Shown here: in pieces, positions 1 to 8,999 of the stretch | Position numbering within the stretch: the first letter of the stretch is position 1 | Layout of the letters: every line of letters starts with the position of its first letter | From: Pseudomonadota bacterium | GTDB lineage: Bacteria; Pseudomonadota; Alphaproteobacteria; Sphingomonadales; Govanellaceae | DNA: 64,000 bases | Assembly: GCA_003577275.1 (NCBI GenBank) | Contig: QEVO01000005.1 | Location: forward strand, 164,386-228,385 | Reading direction: 5' to 3' | Translations under genes and position numbers: made by a program | The notes under the pieces: model-generated | The model's input: the letters and a program-made list of their open reading frames with translations, nothing else | Told to the model about the DNA's origin: nothing | The model's database searches: none

Positions 1-2496
1 GAAATTTTCCGTCGCCGGTGCTATATCTTGCTCCGCGCGGCCCGCCAAAACGTCTCGGACGTTGGGTGCGGGGGCCTTCGGGGCATCGACACGTGGCGGG
101 CCGCCATCCCCCGCAGGCCGCTTATAAAACGTCACCGGCACCAGTTGCCGGCGCTTGGTCCGGATTTCCTCCACCAAATAATAGTGATCGCCGATCTGTT
201 TCTCGAACCGCACGCCGGCGCGGCCTTGGCGCGTCTTGCCGGCATCGGCCACCCGATCGGGCGCGCTGACGATCTCCGGCAGCAAAGCCCAATCTTCCGC
301 CGTGATCGGCAACTGGCCGCGCAACGTCTCCGATGCGCCGCCATGCTGAGCCTGAATATGGCGCACCGCATAATTGTCAAGCAGGTGGCGGTAGCCGGCG
401 ACGGAAACGCCGGTTTCGGCGGCCACGGATTTTGCCACCGCATCAGTCACCGGCCCCATATCCAGGGTCAAGCGCCGGTCCTTGGCGGCCAGGGCATCGC
501 GGAAGAACTGGCGCAGCCGCGCGCCCAGCGTTGCGCTCGGCGTTTCTGGGGCGGCGGCCTGCGCCAGCCGCGCCCGGATGTCATGTTCTAAAAGGTCAGC
601 TTGGGTTTTCTGGCCGGGGCCGGCCGGGTCGGAAAAGCCGTCTAGCCATTCTTGGGCGGCGGCGCTGTCACGGCCTCCACCCAATCCATCAGTCGGTTGA
701 GCTTCGTCGCCGCCTCGCGCCGGGTCGGCGAGGCGTTGGGGTCCGCCAGCACGTCCGCCGCCAGCCGGCGGTTCGCCGGAATGTCGAACTTCGCGCGCAG
801 GCGTTCCGCCCGGGAAGGCTTCGCTGTCGTCGAAGGGGATGTCGTCATCAAAGGTGTCCTTCGCGGTCTTGTAAAATTCTTCCGCCTGGATGGCCTCGCG
901 TTCGAGGGCATCGTACTCCTCATCGCTCAGCGTCTCAAGGCGGTCGCGCAGCTCAGCGTGGGTCTCGATCTTCTCCACATGGCGCTGCTCGAAATCCGAC
1001 ACCGCGCGCAGCCAGTTCTGATAAGCGTCCGCTTCCGCCTGGCGGTGGCCGGCGTAAACGCCCTGGCCGGCCTTGCGGCCGGCAATATCACGGGCGATGG
1101 CGGCGGCGATCTCCTCCGGCTCGGCGCGGCCCGTCTCGCTGATGCCGCCGGCAAGATCGTAACCCTGCTCGCGATACCATTCGCCCAGACTGTCCAGGCT
1201 CATGCCGCGCTCCTTGCGGAACAGCATTTTTAGACCCACGTCGGATTTCAGGTCATCCGGATGCACCGCGCCATGGCTGACCGCATCCGCCAGGTCGATG
1301 CCGCGCCGCGCCCCCTTGGGCTGGCTGGCCAGATATTTTTTCAAATCATCGATCAGTGATGGCGGCCGGCGCGTCGGCGGCGGATTGGCGGCCTTGAAGG
1401 CTTCTTCCTCCGCCGCCTGGCGCGCGGCGTTCTCGGCCGCCAGACGGTCGATGCTCTCCCGCCGCAACGGTTCGGGGTAGAGCTCCTCGGGAATATCCGG
1501 CAGATCCACCGGCCGACCAGCTTCCAGGTCATCCACCGCCTGCGCCAGCCGCTCCCGGTGTTCGGCGTTTCCACGTGGAACATCGGCGAAGGGCGAGCTT
1601 GCATCGATATCGAGCTTGGTCTCCAGGACCGTGATGGCGGCCTTTTCCTCCACCGTCGGATTGGGCTTCTTCTTGGCCAGATCGATGAGTTTGCGCGTCG
1701 TCTCGCGGCCCGCCCGCGCCGCTTTGGGCGCGACCTCGATGCCGCCCCGGATCAGTCCCGCGCCAACCCCGGCGGCGGCGATATTCGTCGCCGCGTCAGC
1801 GGCGGTGAAATCCAAGCCCAGGCTTTCATAACTCTGCGCGATGGCGGGTTGCGATCCCGCCTCGATCGCCATGTTGACCGCCGCCTCGCGCGCCATGGTC
1901 TGCACGATCGTCCGCGCCGCGCCGGCGCCGATGGGCAGGCTTAAAATATTCACCGGGTCGGTGAATGCGCCGCCGACGCCGCCAATGAAATATCCAATCG
2001 CCCCCGCCGTGCTGGCGCGCGCGCGCACCTTGTCGGTGGCGGCCAGGCGCTCCAGGGCGGCGGCCTTCACGCCCGCGTCAAATTCGGCCTTGGAGGCCGG
2101 TGCATCGGGCAAAAAACCAGGGTCTAAGGCGCGCCGCGCGGCGATCTCGCGCCAAATGATGTCTTCCTGTTCCGCCGGCGTCACGCCAGGGGCCGTCCAG
2201 CTGTTGCGGCTGCGGATGCGGGAGTGACCGCCTTCAGGGAAATAACGCTCGGAATGATAGGGATTGGTCAGCCGTTCGCTCCACCGCGCCTCCTGGTTCA
2301 GCGCCGCGACGATCGGCTCGTAGGCCTCAAAGCGCCGCCGCGCCGGGGCGTTGGTGGTGTCCGCGATGCGGATCGCTTCGTAGCCGACGGAAATATTTTC
2401 CAGCAATCCGGTCGCCGGCCCGGGCGTGATCCGCGCCCCCGCTGCCCTTGCTTCGGCGATGCCGCGCTCCACGCTATCGGCAGGCCAGAAGCTCAT
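1..2496 (-). CDS. Large internal virion / DNA-ejection protein with C-terminal PBECR-like nuclease domain (partial)
   Basis: The frame is open from the ATG at 2496 to the window edge (832 codons, no stop), so the gene continues to the left. The ATG overlaps the stop of the upstream gp15-like gene (ATGA). Position after gp13-, gp14- and gp15-like genes matches the T7 gp16 slot, the large ejection protein. The N-terminal half has a Gly/Ala-rich hydrophobic stretch (GAIGYFIGGVGGAF) that could be membrane-active. Residues of about 700-800 carry HIQAQHG, LLPEIV and an RFEK...YYLVEEI pattern like the phage Barnase/EndoU/ColicinE5-D/RelE-like (PBECR) family, so a nuclease cargo is inferred. Around nt 650-815 the coding signal moves to another frame and back, suggesting two compensating indels. 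Ejection role is by synteny; nuclease activity is untested. Confidence 0.75.
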   Translation of the reverse strand, partial: MSFWPADSVERGIAEARAAGARITPGPATGLLENISVGYEAIRIADTTNAPARRRFEAYEPIVAALNQEARWSERLTNPYHSERYFPEGGHSRIRSRNSWTAPGVTPAEQEDIIWREIAARRALDPGFLPDAPASKAEFDAGVKAAALERLAATDKVRARASTAGAIGYFIGGVGGAFTDPVNILSLPIGAGAARTIVQTMAREAAVNMAIEAGSQPAIAQSYESLGLDFTAADAATNIAAAGVGAGLIRGGIEVAPKAARAGRETTRKLIDLAKKKPNPTVEEKAAITVLETKLDIDASSPFADVPRGNAEHRERLAQAVDDLEAGRPVDLPDIPEELYPEPLRRESIDRLAAENAARQAAEEEAFKAANPPPTRRPPSLIDDLKKYLASQPKGARRGIDLADAVSHGAVHPDDLKSDVGLKMLFRKERGMSLDSLGEWYREQGYDLAGGISETGRAEPEEIAAAIARDIAGRKAGQGVYAGHRQAEADAYQNWLRAVSDFEQRHVEKIETHAELRDRLETLSDEEYDALEREAIQAEEFYKTAKDTFDDDIPFDDSEAFPGGTPAREVRHSGEPPAGGGRAGGPQRLADPARGGDEAQPTDGLGGGRDSAAAQEWLDGFSDPAGPGQKTQADLLEHDIRARLAQAAAPETPSATLGARLRQFFRDALAAKDRRLTLDMGPVTDAVAKSVAAETGVSVAGYRHLLDNYAVRHIQAQHGGASETLRGQLPITAEDWALLPEIVSAPDRVADAGKTRQGRAGVRFEKQIGDHYYLVEEIRTKRRQLVPVTFYKRPAGDGGPPRVDAPKAPAPNVRDVLAGRAEQDIAPATENF

Positions 2497-4517
2497 GGCT
2501 TGGCCCCCCGCAATTTGCGCACGTCCAGCACGTAAACTCCGCCGCCGCCATCACCCCATAAATCCAGGCCGGCGGCGTCGGTGCTGATCAGATATTTGCC
2601 GTCGCCAGCATCCCACAGGTAGCCGGGCCGGGTGGGGTCGATCAGCACGGGATCGCCGTTCTCGTAAATAGGCGCCTTGCCGCTGGGGCCGGCGGCGGCG
2701 GCCTTTTGCGGCGTCAGGCTGTAAACCAGATCGTCGAATTCCTCCCCCGTCATGTCGGCGGGCAACAGGATCGGATGGACGTTCCGGCGCCCAAAACCGG
2801 CAAAACCGGCGCTGCCCGGCGTATGAAAGCCGCCGCGGGTCTTGCCGTCCGCGCCCACGCTCGCCCCCGCCGCGCGGTTTAAAGACTGCTTCCAAAGGTC
2901 ATCGTCGAAATCATCCTTGGTCAGCCCCTGGCGCGCCGCTTCCGCCGTGTAGATCGCCGCCGCCGCCTGGACAATAGCGCCACGCGCCTGCGGCTGCAGC
3001 GCCAGGGCCTGGCCGCCAAGCCCGGCGCCATCTTTCACCACCGCCGTTCCGGCTTTCATCAATTCTTCGCCAGCAAAAATCTGCCGGGCGGAAAGCGCCT
3101 GGTCCGGCCCCAGCATGGCCAGCCCGCCGGCGTGCGCGAATAATGGTTCTTTTGGGGCCACCTGCGCGAACACCCGCGACGCCGCGCGCGGGCCGAAGCC
3201 CGCCGAAAGGCGGCGCGCGAAGTCCATCTTGCCATCGGCGGACGCAACGGCGATTTGCCCGGCCAGCCTGGTGGCCTCCTCGTTGGTCAGGTAAACCGGC
3301 GGCGTGCGGTAATATTCCGCCACGCCATCGCCGGTTTTGACCCGCGCGGCAAAGCTTGCCTCGTCGCTGAAATCCAGCGCCGGCGCCCGCGCCACCCCGA
3401 CCTTGGCCGCCCACGATAGCGGATCCTGCGCCAGGGCGGACGTCATGGCGCGCAGCACGCCTTCAGCCGTCTCGCGGTCGCGCAGCTGCTCCGCCGTGGC
3501 CTGGCCGGCGGCGATGGTGCCCGACAGGTGATTGATCTGGTTTTGCAGCTCCACCGGCGGCAGCACATTGAGCCGCGCCGTCAAATCGTTGCGCCGCCCC
3601 ATGGTGTCGATGGCGCGCGCCAGTTCCGGCCGGTTGATGGCGCGGGCCGCGGCCGCGGCGCGGCCGATCTCTTCCGGGTCCACCGGCAGCCCGGCGTCCA
3701 GATTGGCCTTGAAGTCCTCCAAGCGATTGCCCAGCTCGACGCGCTGTTCCGCCTGGGCGCGGCGCGCCAGGGCCGCCCGCTGCGCGATCTCCGCTTCCGC
3801 CTGGTTGGTCAGCTTAATCTTGGCTTCCGGCGTCAGGTACTGGTTCCATTCGCCCTTTTTCAACTTGTCCAAGGCGGCATCAGGATCGCGCGATATCTCG
3901 CCGATCACCGCCGAGCTGGCGAGGCCATCTTGCGTATCCGCGGCAAGTTTCGCCTTGGCGTCCGGCGGCAAGGTCAAGGCCGCCACCATGGCCATGCTTT
4001 TAGCATAAAGCGGGCCGAATTTGGCCGGGTCGTCCTGAATGGTGTTACGGTTCAAGTCGACCGTGCGGGCGAAGTTGCCAACCTGTTGGGCGGCGCGCTG
4101 GCGCGCCTCGAAGGCCTGGGCTTGTTCCACCACGTCGGCCCGCAAGGCCGCCAGGGATTTCTGGGCGTAAGCCCGCGCCTTCATGTTGCCAATGCCGCCC
4201 AGCACCTCGGCCTGATAGGCGTCGAAGTCCTTGATGATGGCGTCGGTGTGGCCCGGCGCGCCCGGCGCGGCCGCCCCCTCGCGCTCGCGCAAGATCTTTG
4301 GCCAATGGGCATCGGCCTCGGCCACCTTAACGCTCACGTCGGTAACCGCCGCTTCTTCCTCCCGGCGGCGCTGGCGGTCTTCATAGGCGGCCACTTCATT
4401 GCCGACATCGTTGAGGGCGCCAGCGATGGCGCCGCCAAACGCGGCCGCCCCGGCTTGGGGCAGGCCCGGCCCGGCCGAGGCGACGCTTTGCTGGGTATAA
4501 ATCGGGATCCGCGCCAT
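2493..4517 (-). CDS. Internal virion protein, T7 gp15-like position
   Basis: This 674-residue protein begins MARIPIYTQQ and is rich in Ala, Gln, Arg and Glu with long helical stretches (residues of about 50-350), as expected of an elongated virion-core protein. It lies between a gp14-like small gene and a gp16-like giant gene, the T7 internal-core order, and overlaps the latter by four bases. The C-terminal third is more globular (Gly, aromatic, FAGFGRR). Family knowledge: gp14-16 form the inner core and eject to make a channel for DNA across the envelope. No catalytic motif is recognised; the assignment rests on order and composition. Confidence 0.6.
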   Translation of the reverse strand: MARIPIYTQQSVASAGPGLPQAGAAAFGGAIAGALNDVGNEVAAYEDRQRRREEEAAVTDVSVKVAEADAHWPKILREREGAAAPGAPGHTDAIIKDFDAYQAEVLGGIGNMKARAYAQKSLAALRADVVEQAQAFEARQRAAQQVGNFARTVDLNRNTIQDDPAKFGPLYAKSMAMVAALTLPPDAKAKLAADTQDGLASSAVIGEISRDPDAALDKLKKGEWNQYLTPEAKIKLTNQAEAEIAQRAALARRAQAEQRVELGNRLEDFKANLDAGLPVDPEEIGRAAAAARAINRPELARAIDTMGRRNDLTARLNVLPPVELQNQINHLSGTIAAGQATAEQLRDRETAEGVLRAMTSALAQDPLSWAAKVGVARAPALDFSDEASFAARVKTGDGVAEYYRTPPVYLTNEEATRLAGQIAVASADGKMDFARRLSAGFGPRAASRVFAQVAPKEPLFAHAGGLAMLGPDQALSARQIFAGEELMKAGTAVVKDGAGLGGQALALQPQARGAIVQAAAAIYTAEAARQGLTKDDFDDDLWKQSLNRAAGASVGADGKTRGGFHTPGSAGFAGFGRRNVHPILLPADMTGEEFDDLVYSLTPQKAAAAGPSGKAPIYENGDPVLIDPTRPGYLWDAGDGKYLISTDAAGLDLWGDGGGGVYVLDVRKLRGAKP

Positions 4518-4937
4518 TCAAGCACCGTTTTTCGTTTTTTCAAATGCGCCGGCCAGTTGCGCGGCGGCCGAAATATAGCCCCCCGTGCGCGCCGATTTCG
4601 CGCCCATGCGCTGCAGCTTCGCCGCCGCTTTGTGGGAGCGGTAGGCTTGCTGGCCTTCATAGCGCGCGGTCAGCGCATCGAGCTCGGCTTCCGTCGCGCT
4701 GTCCATCAGGATATCCAAGGGCGAGCCGCTATCGAGCACCGCGCCATTGGCCGCCAGCGCCGTCAGTTGCTCCCCTTGCGTGCGGCGGAAATTACGCCGC
4801 AACGCGCCTTCCTTCGCCCCAGCGGCCAAGACCGATTGCGCCGCCGCATCTTCTTCCGCCGCGGCGTTATACATGCCCGATTTATAGGCCGCGTTGCCGG
4901 CCTGAATGCTGCCCACCGCCTTAAGCGCGCCGCTCAT
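4518..4937 (-). CDS. Internal virion protein, T7 gp14-like position
   Basis: A 139-residue Ala-rich protein starting MSGALKAVGSIQAGNAAYKSG. It has a long amphipathic helical region (EEDAAAQSVLAAGAKEGALR) and a GSPLDILMDS segment seen in small podoviral internal proteins. It ends just before the gp15-like start, and its own ATG overlaps the end of the gp13-like gene. T7 gp14 is the small ejection protein that enters the outer membrane; this role is inferred from position and size. Confidence 0.6.
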   Translation of the reverse strand: MSGALKAVGSIQAGNAAYKSGMYNAAAEEDAAAQSVLAAGAKEGALRRNFRRTQGEQLTALAANGAVLDSGSPLDILMDSATEAELDALTARYEGQQAYRSHKAAAKLQRMGAKSARTGGYISAAAQLAGAFEKTKNGA

Positions 4938-5362
4938 GGCTGCACCATCGCGAACAGATCGGCGTCGCCGCCATCATCAAAAAATGACCGCAGCCGCCCT
5001 TCGTAAGCAAAGCCGAGGAGCGCCGCCCACCGCGCCGCCGCCGGAAAGTCGGCCCGCGCCGTCATTTCCACGCGGCGGAACGGCTGTTTGGCAAGACCGG
5101 CGCGCGCCGCCCGCGTCACTGCCGTCATGTGGCGGCCGGCAAGCACGGACAGATAGGACCATGCCAGCGCGCGGCCGCCGCCGAGGTCGACAAGACCTGT
5201 GATGATCAACAGCGTGCCGCCGACGAGGCCGCTCCAAGCCGGACCATACGCCCGCAAATTTTCGCCGTATTCGCGCCGCGCCGCCGCCAGCTCGGCGGCC
5301 TGCGCCGGCTGCACCACGAAGGCGTCCAGATCGGCGGGATGAAAAGGCCGCACCTCCATCAT
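4934..5362 (-). CDS. gp13-like virion-assembly protein (DUF2833/acetyltransferase-like)
   Basis: A 142-residue protein beginning MMEVRPFHPADLDAF. The opening strand-helix plus the late segment (FPAAARWAALLGFAYEGRLRSFF) resembles the GNAT-like fold of phage DUF2833 proteins, which includes the T7 gp13 group. The ATG overlaps the stop of the tail-tube gene as ATGA. Its place directly before the gp14-like gene fits T7, where gp13 is needed for correct virion core assembly. Whether it transfers acetyl groups cannot be judged here. Confidence 0.65.
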   Translation of the reverse strand: MMEVRPFHPADLDAFVVQPAQAAELAAARREYGENLRAYGPAWSGLVGGTLLIITGLVDLGGGRALAWSYLSVLAGRHMTAVTRAARAGLAKQPFRRVEMTARADFPAAARWAALLGFAYEGRLRSFFDDGGDADLFAMVQP

Positions 5363-7587
5363 CGCGCCTCATAAGTCACGAAGTGCGGCATGGCCGCCGC
5401 GATGATCATCGGCAGCGGCTGAAAGCTTTCGAGCCATATGAAGCCGTCGGTTTCATAGCCGCCCGGCCAGCCGACTTCCAAATCGCCGGTAAACAGCGCC
5501 GGCGGCGCGTCCATGGCATCGGCCGACGAGCGAAAATAAAGGGTATCCAGCACGTCGGCCGTCGGCCCGGCGCGCACGCCCAAGGTATCGATGAGGCGCA
5601 GCACTATTTTATGCAGGCGCTTGATTTTGCCTTGCGCTGGGCCGGTCTCGCCGCCATCCTCCAGCCGCATCGGCGCCACGTGGGCGCTGTAAAACAGCCC
5701 AACGTGCACCTTTGACGCGCTGCGCGCCAGCGTGATCGATCCGCCGGCCACCACGCGATCGGGATGCGGCGCGCCATCGGCCAAAATCGACACCGTTTCG
5801 CCGTTGAGGTAGTCAAGACCGGAAATCACCGTCGCCGGCGAACCGTCATAGGTGGCGCCGGCGTCGACAAAAAACGCTTCTGCCGCAGCCGAGCCAATCA
5901 CCCACAACGGCGTCAGATATTCGATATGCCGCGCGGGCGCGCCGTTGATCGTGCGCGCCACCAGCAGCCATGGCTGGTCGATCACGCCATCAGGATCGGG
6001 GATGACCGCCACGCTTTTGACTTGCGCCGGCACGGTGCGCTCCGCGTCCGCATAGCCGGCCAGCTGATGCGGCGACCAGGCGCGCACGTCCTCCTCCGCG
6101 CGGTAGGTCATAGACAAAAGCGCGCCATCGCCGCGCACCGCCCAAATCAGGCTGTCGGGGTTTTGCTGGTAGGCGGCCTCGATCATGCCGCCGGCGGTGA
6201 GATGCTCCGCCAGCAGCGTGACGTCCTGGGCCACGTAGCGGTCTTCTTGATAGTCATAGCGGCTTTCAAGGAGCATGCGCCCGGCGCGCTGAATAAACAG
6301 CACCCGCGATCCGGCCTGCACCGGCCGGGTCTTTTTTGAACCGTAGGCGGATTGCAAGGCGGCGCGAATATTCAGCGGCGACAACCCCTCCGATTGCGAC
6401 GCCGGCCCTACGATCACTTCGCCGCCCGAGGTGCCGACCAGAAGAACGCGGTCGGCGGCGAGCCACTGAATGATATCATTGCGCGAGCCGGAGAGCGGCC
6501 AGGTGATGGCCATGTCGGCGGTCACCAGGCCGCCGTCATCGCGTGCCGCGAAGTTGTCGTAATCGCCGATCACCGACCCATAAAGCGTGGTGTCCTTGGC
6601 ATACCATACCCGCTCCTGATAAATGGCGACGCAACTGGGCCAGCCTTCGACAGCGGAAAACGCGGCGTGCGCCCATTTAGGCGTGGGATTGCCGGCCCCC
6701 ACCACGTTGTCCGGCAGCCGCTGCACCACGTCCGCCGTCACCACCGTGCCGGAGGTATAGCCGACGATCTTGACCCAGCCGAAGCCGGCGTGCAGGAATT
6801 TCCAGGTCACGCCATCGTCGCCGTCCGACCATTCGCCGCTGGTGTGGGTGGGCTGGACGGTGCCGGTTTTGGCGCCAGCGCCGATGGCGGTCGCCTCATA
6901 AACCTTGCCGTCGGAGCGGCGCTTGTTGCCCACCGCGATGGTTTTATCCGGCTCCCAGGCGGCAATGCCCTTGAAGTCTTTTTGTTGTAAATAAAACAGC
7001 GCGCCCACATGGCCGGGCTGAAATATCGCGCTCGATGCCGTCAGCGTGATGCCGCTGCCCGACGCAGCGCTGGCGTAAACGGTCAGGGCGTCGTCCTTGT
7101 TCAAGGGCTTAAAGGGGCCACCCTTCAAGTCGATGGCGGCCAGGGCAAAGGTGGTGGCGGACGTGCGCGACAGCTTGCGCGGCTGATAGCCGCCGTGGGT
7201 TAAATATAAAACGTCCAGGCTTTGCCAGTAATCCACTGCCGCCAGGTCGGCTTCCACATAAGGATGGCTGACTTCATATGCGATATCGGGCGCGGTTTCG
7301 ATCCGGCCATTGTTGGTGAAGAAGCGGAAATACTGATCACCCATCTCGATGACATAGCCTTGCGTCGCGTTATAAACGAACGGCAGCAGACGGGCGTCCT
7401 TGTCGCCGTGCTTGGCGGCCGCCACATAGCGCGAGCCGGAGCGCTTGAAGGCCGCCCCCTGGATCACCGGCGTGGTATTCAACATCGACCGGCAGCCGTT
7501 GCGGTATTTCTCATAATCGATGCGGCCCGAGAGCCGGGCCGACAGCACGCCGGCGTTGAACGCGGATATGATCGGGCTTGCTCTCAT
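5359..7587 (-). CDS. Tail tubular protein B / tail stabilisation-like protein
   Basis: The 742-residue product starts MRASPIISAFNAGVLSARLSG and continues with RIDYEKYRNGCR and QGAAFKRSGSRYV, the conserved opening of large podoviral tail-nozzle proteins (T7 gp12-like). Beta-rich composition with many Gly, Tyr and Trp residues fits a nozzle. The start is taken at the ATG overlapping the stop of the preceding tail gene, not the earlier in-frame codon at 7605. It is translationally coupled in the late operon. Recognition is from the N-terminal motif and gene order. Confidence 0.85.
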   Translation of the reverse strand: MRASPIISAFNAGVLSARLSGRIDYEKYRNGCRSMLNTTPVIQGAAFKRSGSRYVAAAKHGDKDARLLPFVYNATQGYVIEMGDQYFRFFTNNGRIETAPDIAYEVSHPYVEADLAAVDYWQSLDVLYLTHGGYQPRKLSRTSATTFALAAIDLKGGPFKPLNKDDALTVYASAASGSGITLTASSAIFQPGHVGALFYLQQKDFKGIAAWEPDKTIAVGNKRRSDGKVYEATAIGAGAKTGTVQPTHTSGEWSDGDDGVTWKFLHAGFGWVKIVGYTSGTVVTADVVQRLPDNVVGAGNPTPKWAHAAFSAVEGWPSCVAIYQERVWYAKDTTLYGSVIGDYDNFAARDDGGLVTADMAITWPLSGSRNDIIQWLAADRVLLVGTSGGEVIVGPASQSEGLSPLNIRAALQSAYGSKKTRPVQAGSRVLFIQRAGRMLLESRYDYQEDRYVAQDVTLLAEHLTAGGMIEAAYQQNPDSLIWAVRGDGALLSMTYRAEEDVRAWSPHQLAGYADAERTVPAQVKSVAVIPDPDGVIDQPWLLVARTINGAPARHIEYLTPLWVIGSAAAEAFFVDAGATYDGSPATVISGLDYLNGETVSILADGAPHPDRVVAGGSITLARSASKVHVGLFYSAHVAPMRLEDGGETGPAQGKIKRLHKIVLRLIDTLGVRAGPTADVLDTLYFRSSADAMDAPPALFTGDLEVGWPGGYETDGFIWLESFQPLPMIIAAAMPHFVTYEAR

Positions 7588-8156
7588 AGCCGGGCGTTCA
7601 ACCAAGCGTCATCGGCTTCATCGATGCGGCGCGGCGGGTTTTCCTGGCCGTTGACATTGCTCGCTGTCCGCCGCCACGCCTCATATTCGCTCAACAGGCC
7701 GTCCTTTAAGGCGCGCGATTGGGTGATTTCATAGGCGACTTCCGCCGCCAGGCGGGTCGAGAAGACCGCCACAAAACCGGCGTCGTATTGATTGGGATCG
7801 GTGATCCGGGCGATATAATCGATGTAAAGCGGCCCCGCGGCGTCGGTTTCGATGGTGCGGCCGCGTACCTCGTAATCATCGGCGCGCAGGTCTTTGACTT
7901 CGATGAGGCGCAGGCAGTCGGCCGGCAGGTCAAAGGCATAGGCAAAGCCCCACGCCGGCGTCTCGATTGCAGCCGCCAGCGCCGCCCGGCGCTTGGCGAA
8001 ATTCCAGGGATGATCGCGTAAGCAGATATCCCGCACGGTTTCATAGGCCGCATTCAAGGCCCTGGCCGCGCGGGAATTTTCTGTGATGTCAATGATTTTC
8101 TGGCTTTCGCCGCACTTGCCGAGCGCCAGATTGCAAATCGAGGTGACCGATGCCAT
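7584..8156 (-). CDS. Tail tubular protein A-like (gp11-like)
   Basis: A 190-residue protein starting MASVTSICNLALGKCGESQKI, with RDICLRDHPWNFAKRR and a FDLPADCLRLIEV segment. These are hallmarks of the gp11/tail tubular A adaptor family that joins portal to nozzle. The chosen ATG has GAGG about seven bases upstream; the longer in-frame start at 8195 overlaps the previous gene. It overlaps the nozzle gene by four bases. Confidence 0.85.
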   Translation of the reverse strand: MASVTSICNLALGKCGESQKIIDITENSRAARALNAAYETVRDICLRDHPWNFAKRRAALAAAIETPAWGFAYAFDLPADCLRLIEVKDLRADDYEVRGRTIETDAAGPLYIDYIARITDPNQYDAGFVAVFSTRLAAEVAYEITQSRALKDGLLSEYEAWRRTASNVNGQENPPRRIDEADDAWLNARL

Positions 8157-8169
8157 GGGGTCGCCTCGG

Positions 8170-8394
8170 TTACGCCGGCGGCCAATTGCCGCCAATAATC
8201 TTGTTGCGAATGCGGTCCAGCCCGGCCAGCACTTCAGCCCGTGTGACGCCCCGGGCGCCAGCGCCCTCGACCACTTGCGTGGTCGCCAGGTCCACCGTCA
8301 GCTCGATGGTGTCGGAATTGGTGGCCGCGCCCACTTCTTCCACCACGTCGCCGTCACTATCCCCGACCGAGGTTTTATAGCGGCGTGTTGCCAT
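8170..8394 (-). CDS. Small phage protein of unknown function
   Basis: A 74-residue acidic protein (MATRRYKTSVGDSDGDVVEEV) lying between a virion-surface-type gene and the tail adaptor gene. The start follows an AGGAGA box (rc of tctcct at 8401-8406). No domain recognised. Position suggests a structural or assembly role, such as head completion, but this is inference only. Confidence 0.55.
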   Translation of the reverse strand: MATRRYKTSVGDSDGDVVEEVGAATNSDTIELTVDLATTQVVEGAGARGVTRAEVLAGLDRIRNKIIGGNWPPA

Positions 8395-8462
8395 GGTTCA
8401 TCTCCTGTTGAAAAAAGCTGGCGGGCGGCTGCCGTCGCCGCCCGCTGGCGGTGCGGATGCGG

Positions 8463-8966
8463 TTAGACGACCCACATTGCCTTTAGCTGCACCGTTGCAG
8501 CGGCGTCGGCGGCCGCCGTCAGCGTCAGCGCAATGTCGTAATCAATCATCGGGTCGGCGCTCAAGCCGAGGCCTTCCCAAATGGTTTTTTCAATATCCTC
8601 CAGCCCATAGACCGCGCTTTCATGGAGCACGTCGACGCCATTGAGCGCGCCATCCTTCAGGCTGACGGCGGAGCCGAAGAAATCGGCGTCCACCACCGCC
8701 CCGCCATCCGCCGTGGTGCGGTAAAGGCCGATATCGGCGATGGTGGTGGTGCCGATGTCGTCGCTAAACAGCAACAAATCGTGCATGCGGGCATTCGACG
8801 GCACCTGGATCATGCGGTAAACCGAGGCGATATCATCGCCGCTGACGGTTTCCAGGGTGCCGACGGCGACGATCGGCCGCGCGCCGGTCAAGCGCGCGTT
8901 ATTAATCACCGGCGGCGTCGCGTCGCGATTGGTGATCGCGCCGGATTTGCGGGATGCAACAGCCAT
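8463..8966 (-). CDS. Phage virion-associated protein of unknown function
   Basis: A 167-residue protein directly downstream of the capsid gene in transcription order, with GGAGAA in front of its ATG. The beginning (MAVASRKSGAITNRDATP) is basic. The rest alternates short beta segments and acidic turns and includes LLLFSDDIGTTTIADIGLYR. The place after the major capsid gene suggests a decoration or head-stabilising protein, but no family is recognised with certainty. Confidence 0.6.
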   Translation of the reverse strand: MAVASRKSGAITNRDATPPVINNARLTGARPIVAVGTLETVSGDDIASVYRMIQVPSNARMHDLLLFSDDIGTTTIADIGLYRTTADGGAVVDADFFGSAVSLKDGALNGVDVLHESAVYGLEDIEKTIWEGLGLSADPMIDYDIALTLTAAADAAATVQLKAMWVV

Positions 8967-8999
8967 ATCAATTCTCCTTCAAGGGTGTTCAATCGCCGG

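Noticed and set aside
642..923. A separate 93-codon minus-strand gene inside the giant virion gene
   Set aside because: Its natural-looking part covers only about 57 codons and fits as a frame-shifted piece of the large gene; no start signal of its own.
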